Assembly: GCA_030635465.1 (NCBI GenBank)
Contig: DAOVYU010000015.1
Span: forward strand, 1-10,540
Origin: Bacteroidales bacterium
GTDB lineage: Bacteria; Bacteroidota; Bacteroidia; Bacteroidales; JAADJA01
Length of the DNA: 10,540 nucleotides
Direction: 5' to 3'
Part shown: positions 1 through 6,447 of the stretch, one piece after another
Layout of the letters: every line of letters begins with the position of its first letter
How positions within the stretch are numbered: position 1 is the first letter of the stretch
Made by a program: the position numbers and the translations under genes
The notes under the pieces: generated by a model
The model's database searches: none
Told to the model about the DNA's origin: nothing
The model's input: only the letters and a program-made list of their open reading frames with translations

Positions 1-1278
1 GCCATTTCAATTTCACTGGTTTCACTTTTGCTTGTTCCAGGATTGATGGCTAAGGATGGCTGGGACGATCATGATAGATCAGATAAATATGCTGCTCGAG
101 ATTTTGCAGCTAATTATTTAAACTCATGCGAACCCAACGCCATTTTGTTTACAAATGGTGATAATGATACTTTCCCATTATGGTATGCCCAGGAAGTTGA
201 AGGCATCCGGACAGATGTTAGGGTGGTGAACTTTATGCTAGCTTCGGGCCATTGGTATGTACATCAAATGATGAATAAAGCATATGAATCAGAACCGCTG
301 CCATTTACCTTATCATATGATCAATATCAAAATGGAGTGAACAATGCTGTGGTATTTTATAATACTAACTTGCAGGGAAGTGCTGATCTTAAACAGGTTA
401 TTGATTTTATTGCCAGTGAAAATGAGAGGACAAAACTTTCTCTGGCCAATGGTGAAAAGATTAATTTTTCACCTACTAAAAAATTCAAGCTGACCATTGA
501 CTCAGCAACAATTGTAAACAACGGTGTTGTTCCTGAATCTATGCAAGATAAAATTGTTTCTTCCATCGAATGGGAAGTTCGTCAGAACTATATGTACAAA
601 AATGATTTAATGTTATTGGATATCATTGCCACCAATAATTGGAAACGACCAATATATTTTGCCAATCCAAATAGTCTTAACAAGGTGTTGGCAGTAGAAC
701 AATATTGTCACCTCGAAGGTATGGTTTACAAATTTATGCCGGTAAAAGCAGAAAATTTTGTTCAGGGAGTAGGCGGAGTAAATGCTGAAGCTTGCTACGA
801 TGTATTTATGAATAAATCGAGTTGGGGGAATCTGAACAAACCAGGTGTTTATGTCGACAGGGAAAGTGCCCGAAACTCAATTATACCTAAACAAAACTTT
901 ATGCGTGCGGCAGAAGCACTTGCTTCAAAAGGTGAAAAAGAAAAAGCCATTGCTTTATTAGATCGTGGATTGGAAGAATTCCCGGATAATAAAATAAGCT
1001 TTGATATGTATATGATCCCATTTGCAGATGCTTATTATGCTGCAGGTGCCCCTGAAAAAGGTAATGCCATTACTGAAAGAATATTTGAAATCTACAATCA
1101 AAATATTGAATATTACAATCGTTTGGATGACCAACTTGTAAAGTATTACGAAACGGATTATAATCAGGCATTAGGAGTTATTCAGCGCTTATCGATGATG
1201 GCAAGAACAAACAACCAAACTGAACTACACAACAAGATAGATAGTGTATTTAAGGAGCAGTTGAAGTATATGCAATAG
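1..1278 (+). CDS. DUF2723 (GT117-like) membrane protein, C-terminal part only
   Basis: The reading frame is open from base 1 and ends at TAG 1276-1278, so the true start and the multi-spanning N-terminal half lie outside the window. The first visible residues (AISISLVSLLLVPG) look like the end of the last membrane helix. They are followed by a soluble domain with the family hallmark NGDNDTFPLWYAQE at about residues 55-68, which is strongly conserved in Bacteroidota DUF2723 proteins of roughly 1000 residues. Around residues 300-370 (AAEALASKGEKEKAIALLD and following helices) the sequence looks like a TPR-type helical repeat. Databases often label the family protein O-mannosyltransferase-like or glycosyltransferase family 117, but that label rests on the N-terminal membrane part, which cannot be seen here, and the biochemical role is not established. 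The gene converges on lgt with only 3 bases between stop codons. Family assignment is firm; function is not. Confidence 0.87.
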   Translation, partial: AISISLVSLLLVPGLMAKDGWDDHDRSDKYAARDFAANYLNSCEPNAILFTNGDNDTFPLWYAQEVEGIRTDVRVVNFMLASGHWYVHQMMNKAYESEPLPFTLSYDQYQNGVNNAVVFYNTNLQGSADLKQVIDFIASENERTKLSLANGEKINFSPTKKFKLTIDSATIVNNGVVPESMQDKIVSSIEWEVRQNYMYKNDLMLLDIIATNNWKRPIYFANPNSLNKVLAVEQYCHLEGMVYKFMPVKAENFVQGVGGVNAEACYDVFMNKSSWGNLNKPGVYVDRESARNSIIPKQNFMRAAEALASKGEKEKAIALLDRGLEEFPDNKISFDMYMIPFADAYYAAGAPEKGNAITERIFEIYNQNIEYYNRLDDQLVKYYETDYNQALGVIQRLSMMARTNNQTELHNKIDSVFKEQLKYMQ

Positions 1279-1305
1279 GGCCTAGGCTCTTATACTGCTT
1301 TTTTT
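1272..1305 (+). terminator. Candidate intrinsic terminator overlapping two convergent stop codons
   Basis: An imperfect inverted repeat (AGGGCC at 1277-1282 against GGCTCT at 1285-1290, with outer pairs GCA 1272-1274 and TGC 1296-1298) is followed by seven T residues at 1299-1305. It would end plus-strand transcription from the DUF2723 gene. It overlaps that gene's stop codon and lies mostly inside the last codons of lgt on the other strand. The stem has a bulge and a mismatch, so the call is tentative. Confidence 0.35.
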
Positions 1306-2079
1306 AGCTGAACGGTATAAAAGAATTATTCCAAGGATAATAAAGGGAATACTTAAAATCTGTCCCATATTGAAAATCATGTTGACTTCAAATTCAACCT
1401 GAGGTTCTTTTATAAATTCTATTAAAATTCTAGCACTAAATAACAGGATAAGGAATATTCCAAATAGTAATCCATGATTTAATTTAGCTTTCTGCTTTAA
1501 GTAGATTTTATAGATTAGAATAAAAATCAACAAATAAGACAATCCCTCATAAATTTGAGTTGGATGTTTAGGAACGGATTCTCCCCACCTTTCAAAAATA
1601 AATCCCCAAGGCAGACTGGTTTCAATTCCATAAATTTCCGAATTCATCAAATTTCCCATTCGGATAAAAAATCCTGCTAAAGCAACTACAATCACTATCC
1701 TGTCCATCACCCACAAATAGGGTTTATTTACTTTTTTGGTAAATAGATAAATCGCAAATAAAATACCAATGGCTGCACCATGGCTTGCAAGACCTCCCTC
1801 CCATACCATCAAGATTTTTAAAGGATTGCTTAAATAATAGGCAGGCTCATAAAATAAACAGTGTCCCAATCGAGCTCCTACAACTGTACCAACAACCATA
1901 TAAGTTGTAATTGTATCGAGGAGTTTAACTGGAATTTTTTCCCATTTAAATATCTTGCCCATAATTATATACCCAAACACAAATCCAAGGGCAAATAACA
2001 AACCATACCATCTTATAGCAAAGCTTCCAATCCTGAAAATTTCAGGATCTACATTCCAAACTATTGAACTTAAAATCAT
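1282..2079 (-). CDS. lgt: Prolipoprotein diacylglyceryl transferase
   Basis: Lgt transfers diacylglycerol from phosphatidylglycerol to the lipobox cysteine of prolipoproteins in the inner membrane, the first step of lipoprotein maturation. The 265-residue protein has about seven membrane helices. It carries the family signature RMGNLMNSEIYG at residues 140-151 (R140, N143, N146, E148, G151). It also has Tyr25 in RWYG, His100 in EGGLASHG (residues 94-101) and Arg217 in SARILIEF, which match the residues important in the E. coli enzyme. HPTQIYEG at 172-179 is typical. The ATG at 2079 gives the usual family N-terminus, and an exact TAnnTTTG box lies 21 bases upstream. The length is normal. The gene follows the glycosyltransferase in the same direction after a 70-base gap, so it could be read both from its own promoter and by read-through. 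Confidence 0.97.
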   Translation of the reverse strand: MILSSIVWNVDPEIFRIGSFAIRWYGLLFALGFVFGYIIMGKIFKWEKIPVKLLDTITTYMVVGTVVGARLGHCLFYEPAYYLSNPLKILMVWEGGLASHGAAIGILFAIYLFTKKVNKPYLWVMDRIVIVVALAGFFIRMGNLMNSEIYGIETSLPWGFIFERWGESVPKHPTQIYEGLSYLLIFILIYKIYLKQKAKLNHGLLFGIFLILLFSARILIEFIKEPQVEFEVNMIFNMGQILSIPFIILGIILLYRSAKKSSIRA

Positions 2080-2100
2080 AATTTAATTCGATTAATCCAG

Positions 2101-2108
2101 CAAATATA
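2101..2108 (-). promoter_or_regulatory. Bacteroidota -7 box ahead of lgt
   Basis: On the minus strand the bases read TATATTTG, an exact match to the Bacteroidota -7 consensus TAnnTTTG, 21 bases before the lgt ATG. No convincing -33 TTTG is present at the expected spacing. If used, the transcript would start about 14-16 bases before the start codon, and lgt would not depend entirely on the upstream glycosyltransferase promoter. Confidence 0.45.
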
Positions 2109-2149
2109 CAAAACACAAGAAAGGAAACCCATTACACAAGATAAATTGT

Positions 2150-3244
2150 TTAGAGGGATCTTAATAAGTTGCGAATCCGCTCTTTTAAAATTGATTGATC
2201 ATATTTCCTTTTAAAACCCTGATAATTATCAGCCTTTTCCAATGCAGTTTTCAAATCAAAATCCTGTTGAAGTAGTCTCAAATACTTACCATTCTTATAA
2301 AAGTAATCAGCAAGGTATTCCTGTTCGGTTTGCCCGGGTGTAGGAATAAAAACAGCTTGTTTGCCCAAAGCAACCAAATCCATAATAGTGGAATATCCGG
2401 GTCGGGAAATAATGATTTTTGAATTGATAATCTCAGCCTCCAATGCTTTACTTCCCAAATGAGAATATACAGAGATATGATCACTAATTTTATTTTTTGA
2501 GATGGCTATTTCAGGCTTTCCCAATACCACAACCCCTTTCCCATTCATAGTTTTAAGCTGTTCAAGTATTGAAGTCTCAAAAATAGATCGTTGAGGTTCG
2601 GGACCAGAAACAACAATCACAAAATCATTGCTAAACTTTTTCGGTTTACTGATACTTTCACCGTGCCCAAACCTACTTTGTGGGCCAATAAAATATGTAT
2701 TAGAGAGCTTTGGTTTTTTATGTGAAAGATCACCTGAAAGGGTAAATCCATCATCCCAGTCAGGAATCCAACATTCGCTATATTTAAGAATGAAATTCTT
2801 ATTAATTTTATAAAGTAATGGTTCTAAAAATTGCAACTTACGAGGAACCTGAATATTTATTTGATGTGTTATAAAAATACTCAGAATATCTTCACTATAT
2901 AAACCAAAACGGTTGTCGGATATAACAGCATCAATGTTTAACTTTTTGATAAGCTTTTTTAGAAACCGGTTTTCCGACTTGATTCCAGATAAAATAGCAG
3001 GTGATTGCTTAGCCATTTTTAGTGCCATTTTACCATCGCCCGGATATGAAAACTTGTATCCTGGAAATCTTTCGAACTGCAAATAAGGAAATTCTTGTTT
3101 TAATAGTTCCAGCGGTTGCTTATCAGCACCAATAATTACATTGGCATTTTGCTGTATCAATTCATGGATTATCGGAATGCATCTGGTAGCATGACCAATT
3201 CCCCAATCCAATGGACAAATTAAAATATTTGGCTTTCCTTTCAA
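2150..3244 (-). CDS. MurG-like GT-B fold glycosyltransferase, substrate unknown
   Basis: The 364-residue protein has the GT-B layout of the MurG/GT28-like superfamily. The N-terminal Rossmann domain opens with NILICPLDWGIGHATRC (residues 6-22), whose GxGHATR loop is typical of nucleotide-sugar transferases of this group. The C-terminal domain has a VSGPEPQ strand-loop (212-218), SRPGYSTIMDLVALGK (280-295) and PTPGQTEQEYLA (301-312), which form the usual sugar-nucleotide pocket. There is no signal peptide or membrane helix, so it is probably cytosolic or membrane-peripheral. Close relatives are common in Bacteroidota and start near PLDWGxGHATR. They differ from true MurG, and their acceptor is unknown to me; a lipid or cell-wall precursor is only an inference. 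The start codon is TTG; no ATG fits, and the domain begins five residues later. The gene lies upstream of lgt on the same strand and diverges from dprA. Confidence 0.85.
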   Translation of the reverse strand: MKGKPNILICPLDWGIGHATRCIPIIHELIQQNANVIIGADKQPLELLKQEFPYLQFERFPGYKFSYPGDGKMALKMAKQSPAILSGIKSENRFLKKLIKKLNIDAVISDNRFGLYSEDILSIFITHQINIQVPRKLQFLEPLLYKINKNFILKYSECWIPDWDDGFTLSGDLSHKKPKLSNTYFIGPQSRFGHGESISKPKKFSNDFVIVVSGPEPQRSIFETSILEQLKTMNGKGVVVLGKPEIAISKNKISDHISVYSHLGSKALEAEIINSKIIISRPGYSTIMDLVALGKQAVFIPTPGQTEQEYLADYFYKNGKYLRLLQQDFDLKTALEKADNYQGFKRKYDQSILKERIRNLLRSL

Positions 3245-3263
3245 ACTAAAAAAGATTATGCAA

Positions 3264-3271
3264 CAAATTTA
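3264..3271 (-). promoter_or_regulatory. Bacteroidota -7 box ahead of the glycosyltransferase gene
   Basis: On the minus strand this reads TAAATTTG, an exact TAnnTTTG match 19 bases before the TTG start codon. A partial -33 element, GTTG at 3294-3297, lies 22 bases further upstream, slightly wider than usual. It would drive the glycosyltransferase and possibly lgt, with a leader of only about 12-15 bases. Confidence 0.5.
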
Positions 3272-3311
3272 CCAAATAAAGATTCCTCTTTTCCAACACT
3301 AAAAAATAACT

Positions 3312-3319
3312 TATTTTTG
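3312..3319 (+). promoter_or_regulatory. Bacteroidota -7 box ahead of dprA
   Basis: TATTTTTG is an exact TAnnTTTG match, 19 bases before the dprA start codon. TTTT at 3289-3292 lies 19 bases upstream and could be a 3-of-4 match to the -33 TTTG. This promoter is back to back with that of the glycosyltransferase in a 94-base divergent gap. Confidence 0.5.
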
Positions 3320-3338
3320 AATTGTAAAATCCAGGACT

Positions 3339-4427
3339 TTGTTACTTTATCAAATTGGCATAACTCTAATTCCAGGTATTGGTGATATCAATGGAAAAAA
3401 ATTAATCGCTTATTGCGGTGGGGCCGAAGCTGTTTTCAAAGAAAAAAAGGCAGTCCTTTTGAAAATTCCAGGTATTGGCACCTCAACTGTGAACGCAATT
3501 ATTTCTCAAAAAGTTCTTCAACGTGCTGAGGAAGAAATTGGATTTATCCAGAAATACAAAATAACACCTCTGTTTTTTTCGGATAAGAACTACCCTCAGC
3601 GACTAAAACATTGTGTTGATGGACCAATGTTGTTATACTATAAAGGAAATGCTGACTTGAACACTTCTCGAATTGTTGGTGTTGTGGGAACACGAAGTGC
3701 CACAGAATACGGGAAAGAAACAGGCAACAAAATTTTAGAAGAACTGGCAGCACTTGATGTACTTGTTGTTAGCGGACTGGCATATGGCATTGATACCATT
3801 GCACATAAATCAGCCCTTGCTTATAATTTAAAAACAGTAGGTGTATTGGCCCATGGGTTAGATAGAATCTATCCTGTAGCAAATAAATCACTCGCTGAAA
3901 AAATGGTCTCAAACGGTGGATTAATCACTGAATTTATAAATAAATCGAATCCTGATAGGGAAAATTTTCCAAAAAGGAACAGAATTATTGCCGGAATGAT
4001 AGATGCATTAATAGTTATTGAATCGGCACTTAGAGGTGGTGCATTAATAACTGCCAACATTGCTAATTCATACGACAGGGATGTTTTTGCTTTTCCGGGC
4101 AAAATATCTGATAAATATTCTGAAGGCTGCAATTTTTTAATTAAAACAAACAAGGCTGCTTTGATCCAATCAGGTAAAGATATCAGCTATATAATGCAAT
4201 GGGAAGCCGATACAAATAAATCTCCCAAGCAACAAAAATTATTTGTTGAACTTAATTCAGATGAAAAAATGATTGTCGAAATATTACGAAAGAGTGAAAC
4301 TTGTAGTATTGACTATATTGTTCTACAATCAAAACTTTCGACCAGCAAAATTGCAGCCCTTTTGCTTAATCTGGAATTCAAAGGCGTTGTTAAAAATCTT
4401 CCCGGGAAAATGTACAAATGTGTATGA
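3339..4427 (+). CDS. dprA: DNA-processing protein DprA (Smf)
   Basis: DprA binds incoming single-stranded DNA and loads RecA on it during natural transformation; it is also widespread in bacteria not known to be competent. The 362-residue protein has three parts. Residues 8-60 hold a helix-hairpin-helix region with LIPGIG (10-15) and KIPGIG (42-47). Residues about 78-290 form the Rossmann-like core with VGTRSATEYG (116-125), VSGLAYGID (144-152), GGLITEF (193-199), FPKRNRIIAGM (210-220) and SALRGGALITA (229-239). Residues about 300-362 form a winged-helix domain of the DprA C-terminal type. The start used is TTG at 3339; an in-frame TGA at 3318-3320 limits any longer form to a rare ATT start at 3321 that would add six residues. 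Related proteins usually have a few more N-terminal residues, so the exact start is uncertain. The gene ends 7 bases from the convergent PrsW-family gene. Confidence 0.96.
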   Translation: MLLYQIGITLIPGIGDINGKKLIAYCGGAEAVFKEKKAVLLKIPGIGTSTVNAIISQKVLQRAEEEIGFIQKYKITPLFFSDKNYPQRLKHCVDGPMLLYYKGNADLNTSRIVGVVGTRSATEYGKETGNKILEELAALDVLVVSGLAYGIDTIAHKSALAYNLKTVGVLAHGLDRIYPVANKSLAEKMVSNGGLITEFINKSNPDRENFPKRNRIIAGMIDALIVIESALRGGALITANIANSYDRDVFAFPGKISDKYSEGCNFLIKTNKAALIQSGKDISYIMQWEADTNKSPKQQKLFVELNSDEKMIVEILRKSETCSIDYIVLQSKLSTSKIAALLLNLEFKGVVKNLPGKMYKCV

Positions 4428-4447
4428 AAAAGCCCTATTCTTTTTTG
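4424..4447. terminator. Candidate short bidirectional terminator between dprA and the PrsW-family gene
   Basis: AAAAAG (4427-4432) pairs with CTTTTT (4440-4445) around the 7-base loop CCCTATT, with wobble pairs extending the stem outward. The T-rich arm on each strand could act as the release tract, so one hairpin could serve both converging genes. It overlaps both stop codons. The stem is almost all A-T and therefore weak. Confidence 0.25.
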
Positions 4448-5118
4448 ATGCGTTTATGATCCTGATTCATTTCGTAAGCTTTGTAATATAACATAATTGC
4501 AATAACAAATGTTCCTATTCCAAGAAAGAATAATAATCGGATATCTTTAGTAATAAAGCAGAAGTTAAAAAGGGCATGGAAAAAAGAAGCGGCCAATAAA
4601 CCAGTCATTGAATCTACAAATTTGTTTTCACGTGTTTTTGCAATTCCCACAAAAAATCCCATGATTATTGCAAAAAACAGGTTAGCAAATACAATTGTTA
4701 TAGCATACAAAAAATCAATTTCGGTATAATACGGTAGAAGAAAATAAAGTATATTGCTAATAAAAGCAAAACCCATCGAAATCATTACACTATAAACAAT
4801 GCCATCAAGGGGACCATTAAAACTACTTTTATTAAAGTTATGATATCTGAGAATAATAAACTTACCTAATTCGGATCCTAAACCCATCACTACAAATGAA
4901 TAGAAAATTTGCCTTCTTAAATTTCGGAATTCATTTAAGTAATACTGGTCAGCTATACTCATAAACAGTACCACAACCAGTATACTGAACATTCCTAAAA
5001 CAAAACTTGAAATCAACTGGGGATACCGGTACTTATCACGTTTCATCCATACAACTGCAATTACAATTGCTGCAATTAGGGGTGCCATGATCAAAGAAAC
5101 TGTATAATTTAATACCAT
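4435..5118 (-). CDS. PrsW-family membrane protein with altered protease motifs
   Basis: PrsW proteins are intramembrane proteases; B. subtilis PrsW cuts the anti-sigma factor RsiW. This 227-residue protein has about seven membrane helices (near 4-25, 35-56, 71-90, 106-129, 136-160, 169-189 and 194-212). It keeps the family frame: a motif-1 helix, the NGPLDGIVYSVMISMGFAF stretch (101-119) and a final FFHALFNF helix (179-186). The expected EExxK reads SELGK (82-86), with Ser82 for the first Glu. The later GFAxxEN pattern reads GFAFISN, with Ser121 for Glu. The next helix, where relatives often have a His before the conserved Gly, has Asn146. Glu83, Lys86, His181 and Asn185 remain. It may be an inactive or functionally shifted homologue; motif placement is from memory of the family, not an alignment. 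The gene lies 109 bases downstream of the DAHP synthase gene, has its own -7 box, and converges on dprA. Confidence 0.82.
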   Translation of the reverse strand: MVLNYTVSLIMAPLIAAIVIAVVWMKRDKYRYPQLISSFVLGMFSILVVVLFMSIADQYYLNEFRNLRRQIFYSFVVMGLGSELGKFIILRYHNFNKSSFNGPLDGIVYSVMISMGFAFISNILYFLLPYYTEIDFLYAITIVFANLFFAIIMGFFVGIAKTRENKFVDSMTGLLAASFFHALFNFCFITKDIRLLFFLGIGTFVIAIMLYYKAYEMNQDHKRIKKE

Positions 5119-5137
5119 TTTATTAAGTTTTAAGCGT

Positions 5138-5145
5138 CAAATGTA
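5138..5145 (-). promoter_or_regulatory. Bacteroidota -7 box ahead of the PrsW-family gene
   Basis: The minus strand reads TACATTTG, an exact TAnnTTTG match 19 bases before the ATG. No -33 TTTG lies at the normal distance; the nearest, at 5173-5176, is 27 bases away. The box suggests that this gene is not simply the tail of the DAHP synthase transcript. Confidence 0.45.
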
Positions 5146-5227
5146 CGAATTGATTGATAATTACGCATTATGCAAATAAAAGTTTAATAATGAAATAAAG
5201 ATACTGAAGAACATTCATATCATTATT

Positions 5228-6316
5228 TTATGACTTTCGATAGATATCTGTTTGCCGTTGAATAGATTCGATATGTACTATCTCAAGTAATTTTTGCAGA
5301 AATTCCTTCTGCAATCCTGAATCTACACCTGTTCTTAATCTGTTCTGTACGATATTACTCCATCTTTTAAGTTGAAGTATTGTAATATTATGATCTTTTT
5401 TATATTGCCCAATCTCATCTATCAGTTGCATCCTCCTTGAAAGAATTTGAATCAATTCAGCATCTATTTTGTCGATTTCTGTTCTAAGTTCCTCCAGTTT
5501 ACCTTCAAATTCAATATTACCTTCTTTTTCACGAATAACCAATGAGCTGATCAACTTTCCAAGTTCGGATGGTTTAATTTGTTGTTGCGGATCGGTAAAT
5601 GCATTGTCCGGATCTATATGAGATTCCAGCATCAATCCATTCATTTCCAAATCCAGTGCTTTCTGTGCTACATCAAGTAACATGCTTCGTTCACCACAAA
5701 TATGACTAGGATCACAAATTACAGGCAGATTTGGTATCAGTCTCTTCAATTCAATGGGAATTTCCCACATGGGTGAGTTTCGGTAAGGTGTTTTATCAAA
5801 AAAGTAAAATCCACGGTGTATGGCAGCAATACGGTTGATTCCTGCCATATTAATCCGTTCCAGGGCTCCAACCCATAAATTCATATCTGGGTTAACAGGA
5901 TTTTTAACCATAACAGGAATATCCACACCATTTAAAGAATTAGCAAGTTCCTGTAGTGAAAACGGATTAACAACTGTCCGTGCACCGATCCAAAGAATAT
6001 CAACTTCATATTTCAAAGCAGCTTCTACATGTTCCGGATTAGCCACTTCAACAGCGGTAAGTAAGGATGTTTGCGATTTTACTTGTTTCAACCATTGAAG
6101 TCCTTGAACTCCTACTCCTTCGAATAGACCAGGACGGGTTCGGGGTTTCCAGATCCCTGCCCTGAATATTTTAACATTTGGGATTTTTGAAAGTTCTAAT
6201 GCCGTTTGCAATACCTGGTTTTCAGATTCTGCACTGCATGGCCCACTAATAACCAGAGGATTCTCTCCAGTATCAAGCCATTTATCTAAAGGTAATATGT
6301 CAAGTTTAATACCCAT
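5228..6316 (-). CDS. Bifunctional DAHP synthase / chorismate mutase
   Basis: The N-terminal domain condenses phosphoenolpyruvate and erythrose 4-phosphate to DAHP, the first step of the shikimate pathway. The C-terminal AroQ-type domain converts chorismate to prephenate. Counting from ATG 6316 (362 residues), the type I-beta synthase domain shows GPCS (25-28), RAGIWKPRTRPG (52-63), KNP (138-140), HRGF (167-170), CDPSHICG (201-208) and LESH (230-233), covering the metal and phosphate ligands. The mutase domain runs from about 271 to 358, with LRTEIDKID, SRRM and ILQLKRW. In Prevotella homologues of this architecture prephenate inhibits the synthase through the mutase domain; the same is likely here. 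A TTG at 6328 would add four residues, but the ATG fits the family better. Symbols in the literature vary (aroA, aroF, aroG), so none is given. The gene diverges from asnS and is not next to pheA or tyrA. Confidence 0.95.
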   Translation of the reverse strand: MGIKLDILPLDKWLDTGENPLVISGPCSAESENQVLQTALELSKIPNVKIFRAGIWKPRTRPGLFEGVGVQGLQWLKQVKSQTSLLTAVEVANPEHVEAALKYEVDILWIGARTVVNPFSLQELANSLNGVDIPVMVKNPVNPDMNLWVGALERINMAGINRIAAIHRGFYFFDKTPYRNSPMWEIPIELKRLIPNLPVICDPSHICGERSMLLDVAQKALDLEMNGLMLESHIDPDNAFTDPQQQIKPSELGKLISSLVIREKEGNIEFEGKLEELRTEIDKIDAELIQILSRRMQLIDEIGQYKKDHNITILQLKRWSNIVQNRLRTGVDSGLQKEFLQKLLEIVHIESIQRQTDIYRKS

Positions 6317-6346
6317 TAAAGTCGACAAAAATACTTAATTTCGATA

Positions 6347-6354
6347 CAAAATTA
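6347..6354 (-). promoter_or_regulatory. Bacteroidota -7 box ahead of DAHP synthase/chorismate mutase
   Basis: The minus strand reads TAATTTTG, an exact TAnnTTTG match 30 bases before the preferred ATG. A second exact match, TATTTTTG at 6326-6333, lies only 9 bases before that ATG and would leave almost no leader, so the upstream copy is preferred. No clear -33 element accompanies either copy. Confidence 0.4.
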
Positions 6355-6413
6355 ATATCTAATTTCAAAGTCATTAAATGGGTAAAAGTTCAAACTCAAT
6401 TTAAAAAAGTAGT

Positions 6414-6421
6414 TAATTTTG
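6414..6421 (+). promoter_or_regulatory. Bacteroidota -7 box ahead of asnS
   Basis: TAATTTTG is an exact TAnnTTTG match 26 bases before the asnS ATG. The -33 position (around 6389-6392) shows no good TTTG. It is back to back with the DAHP synthase promoter in the 131-base divergent gap, and probably also feeds rpoN and the membrane gene behind it. Confidence 0.45.
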
Positions 6422-6447
6422 TAATGGTAATAATTAGGTCAAAATAA

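Noticed and set aside
357..566. Antisense open frame within the DUF2723 gene, and similar antisense frames inside the glycosyltransferase, dprA, DAHP synthase, asnS and rpoN genes.
   Set aside because: They lie wholly inside strongly recognised genes, have no family features or promoter, and mirror the codon pattern of the real gene.
5119..5227. Gap between the DAHP synthase and PrsW-family genes, checked for a small RNA, tRNA or small ORF.
   Set aside because: Only the -7 box is supported; a TGAA/TTCA mini-repeat is too short to be a terminator, and there is no tRNA-like or conserved structure.
6317..6328. Longer start (TTG at 6328) for the DAHP synthase-chorismate mutase.
   Set aside because: The added four residues are not typical of the family, a promoter-like box overlaps this codon, and an ATG follows at 6316.
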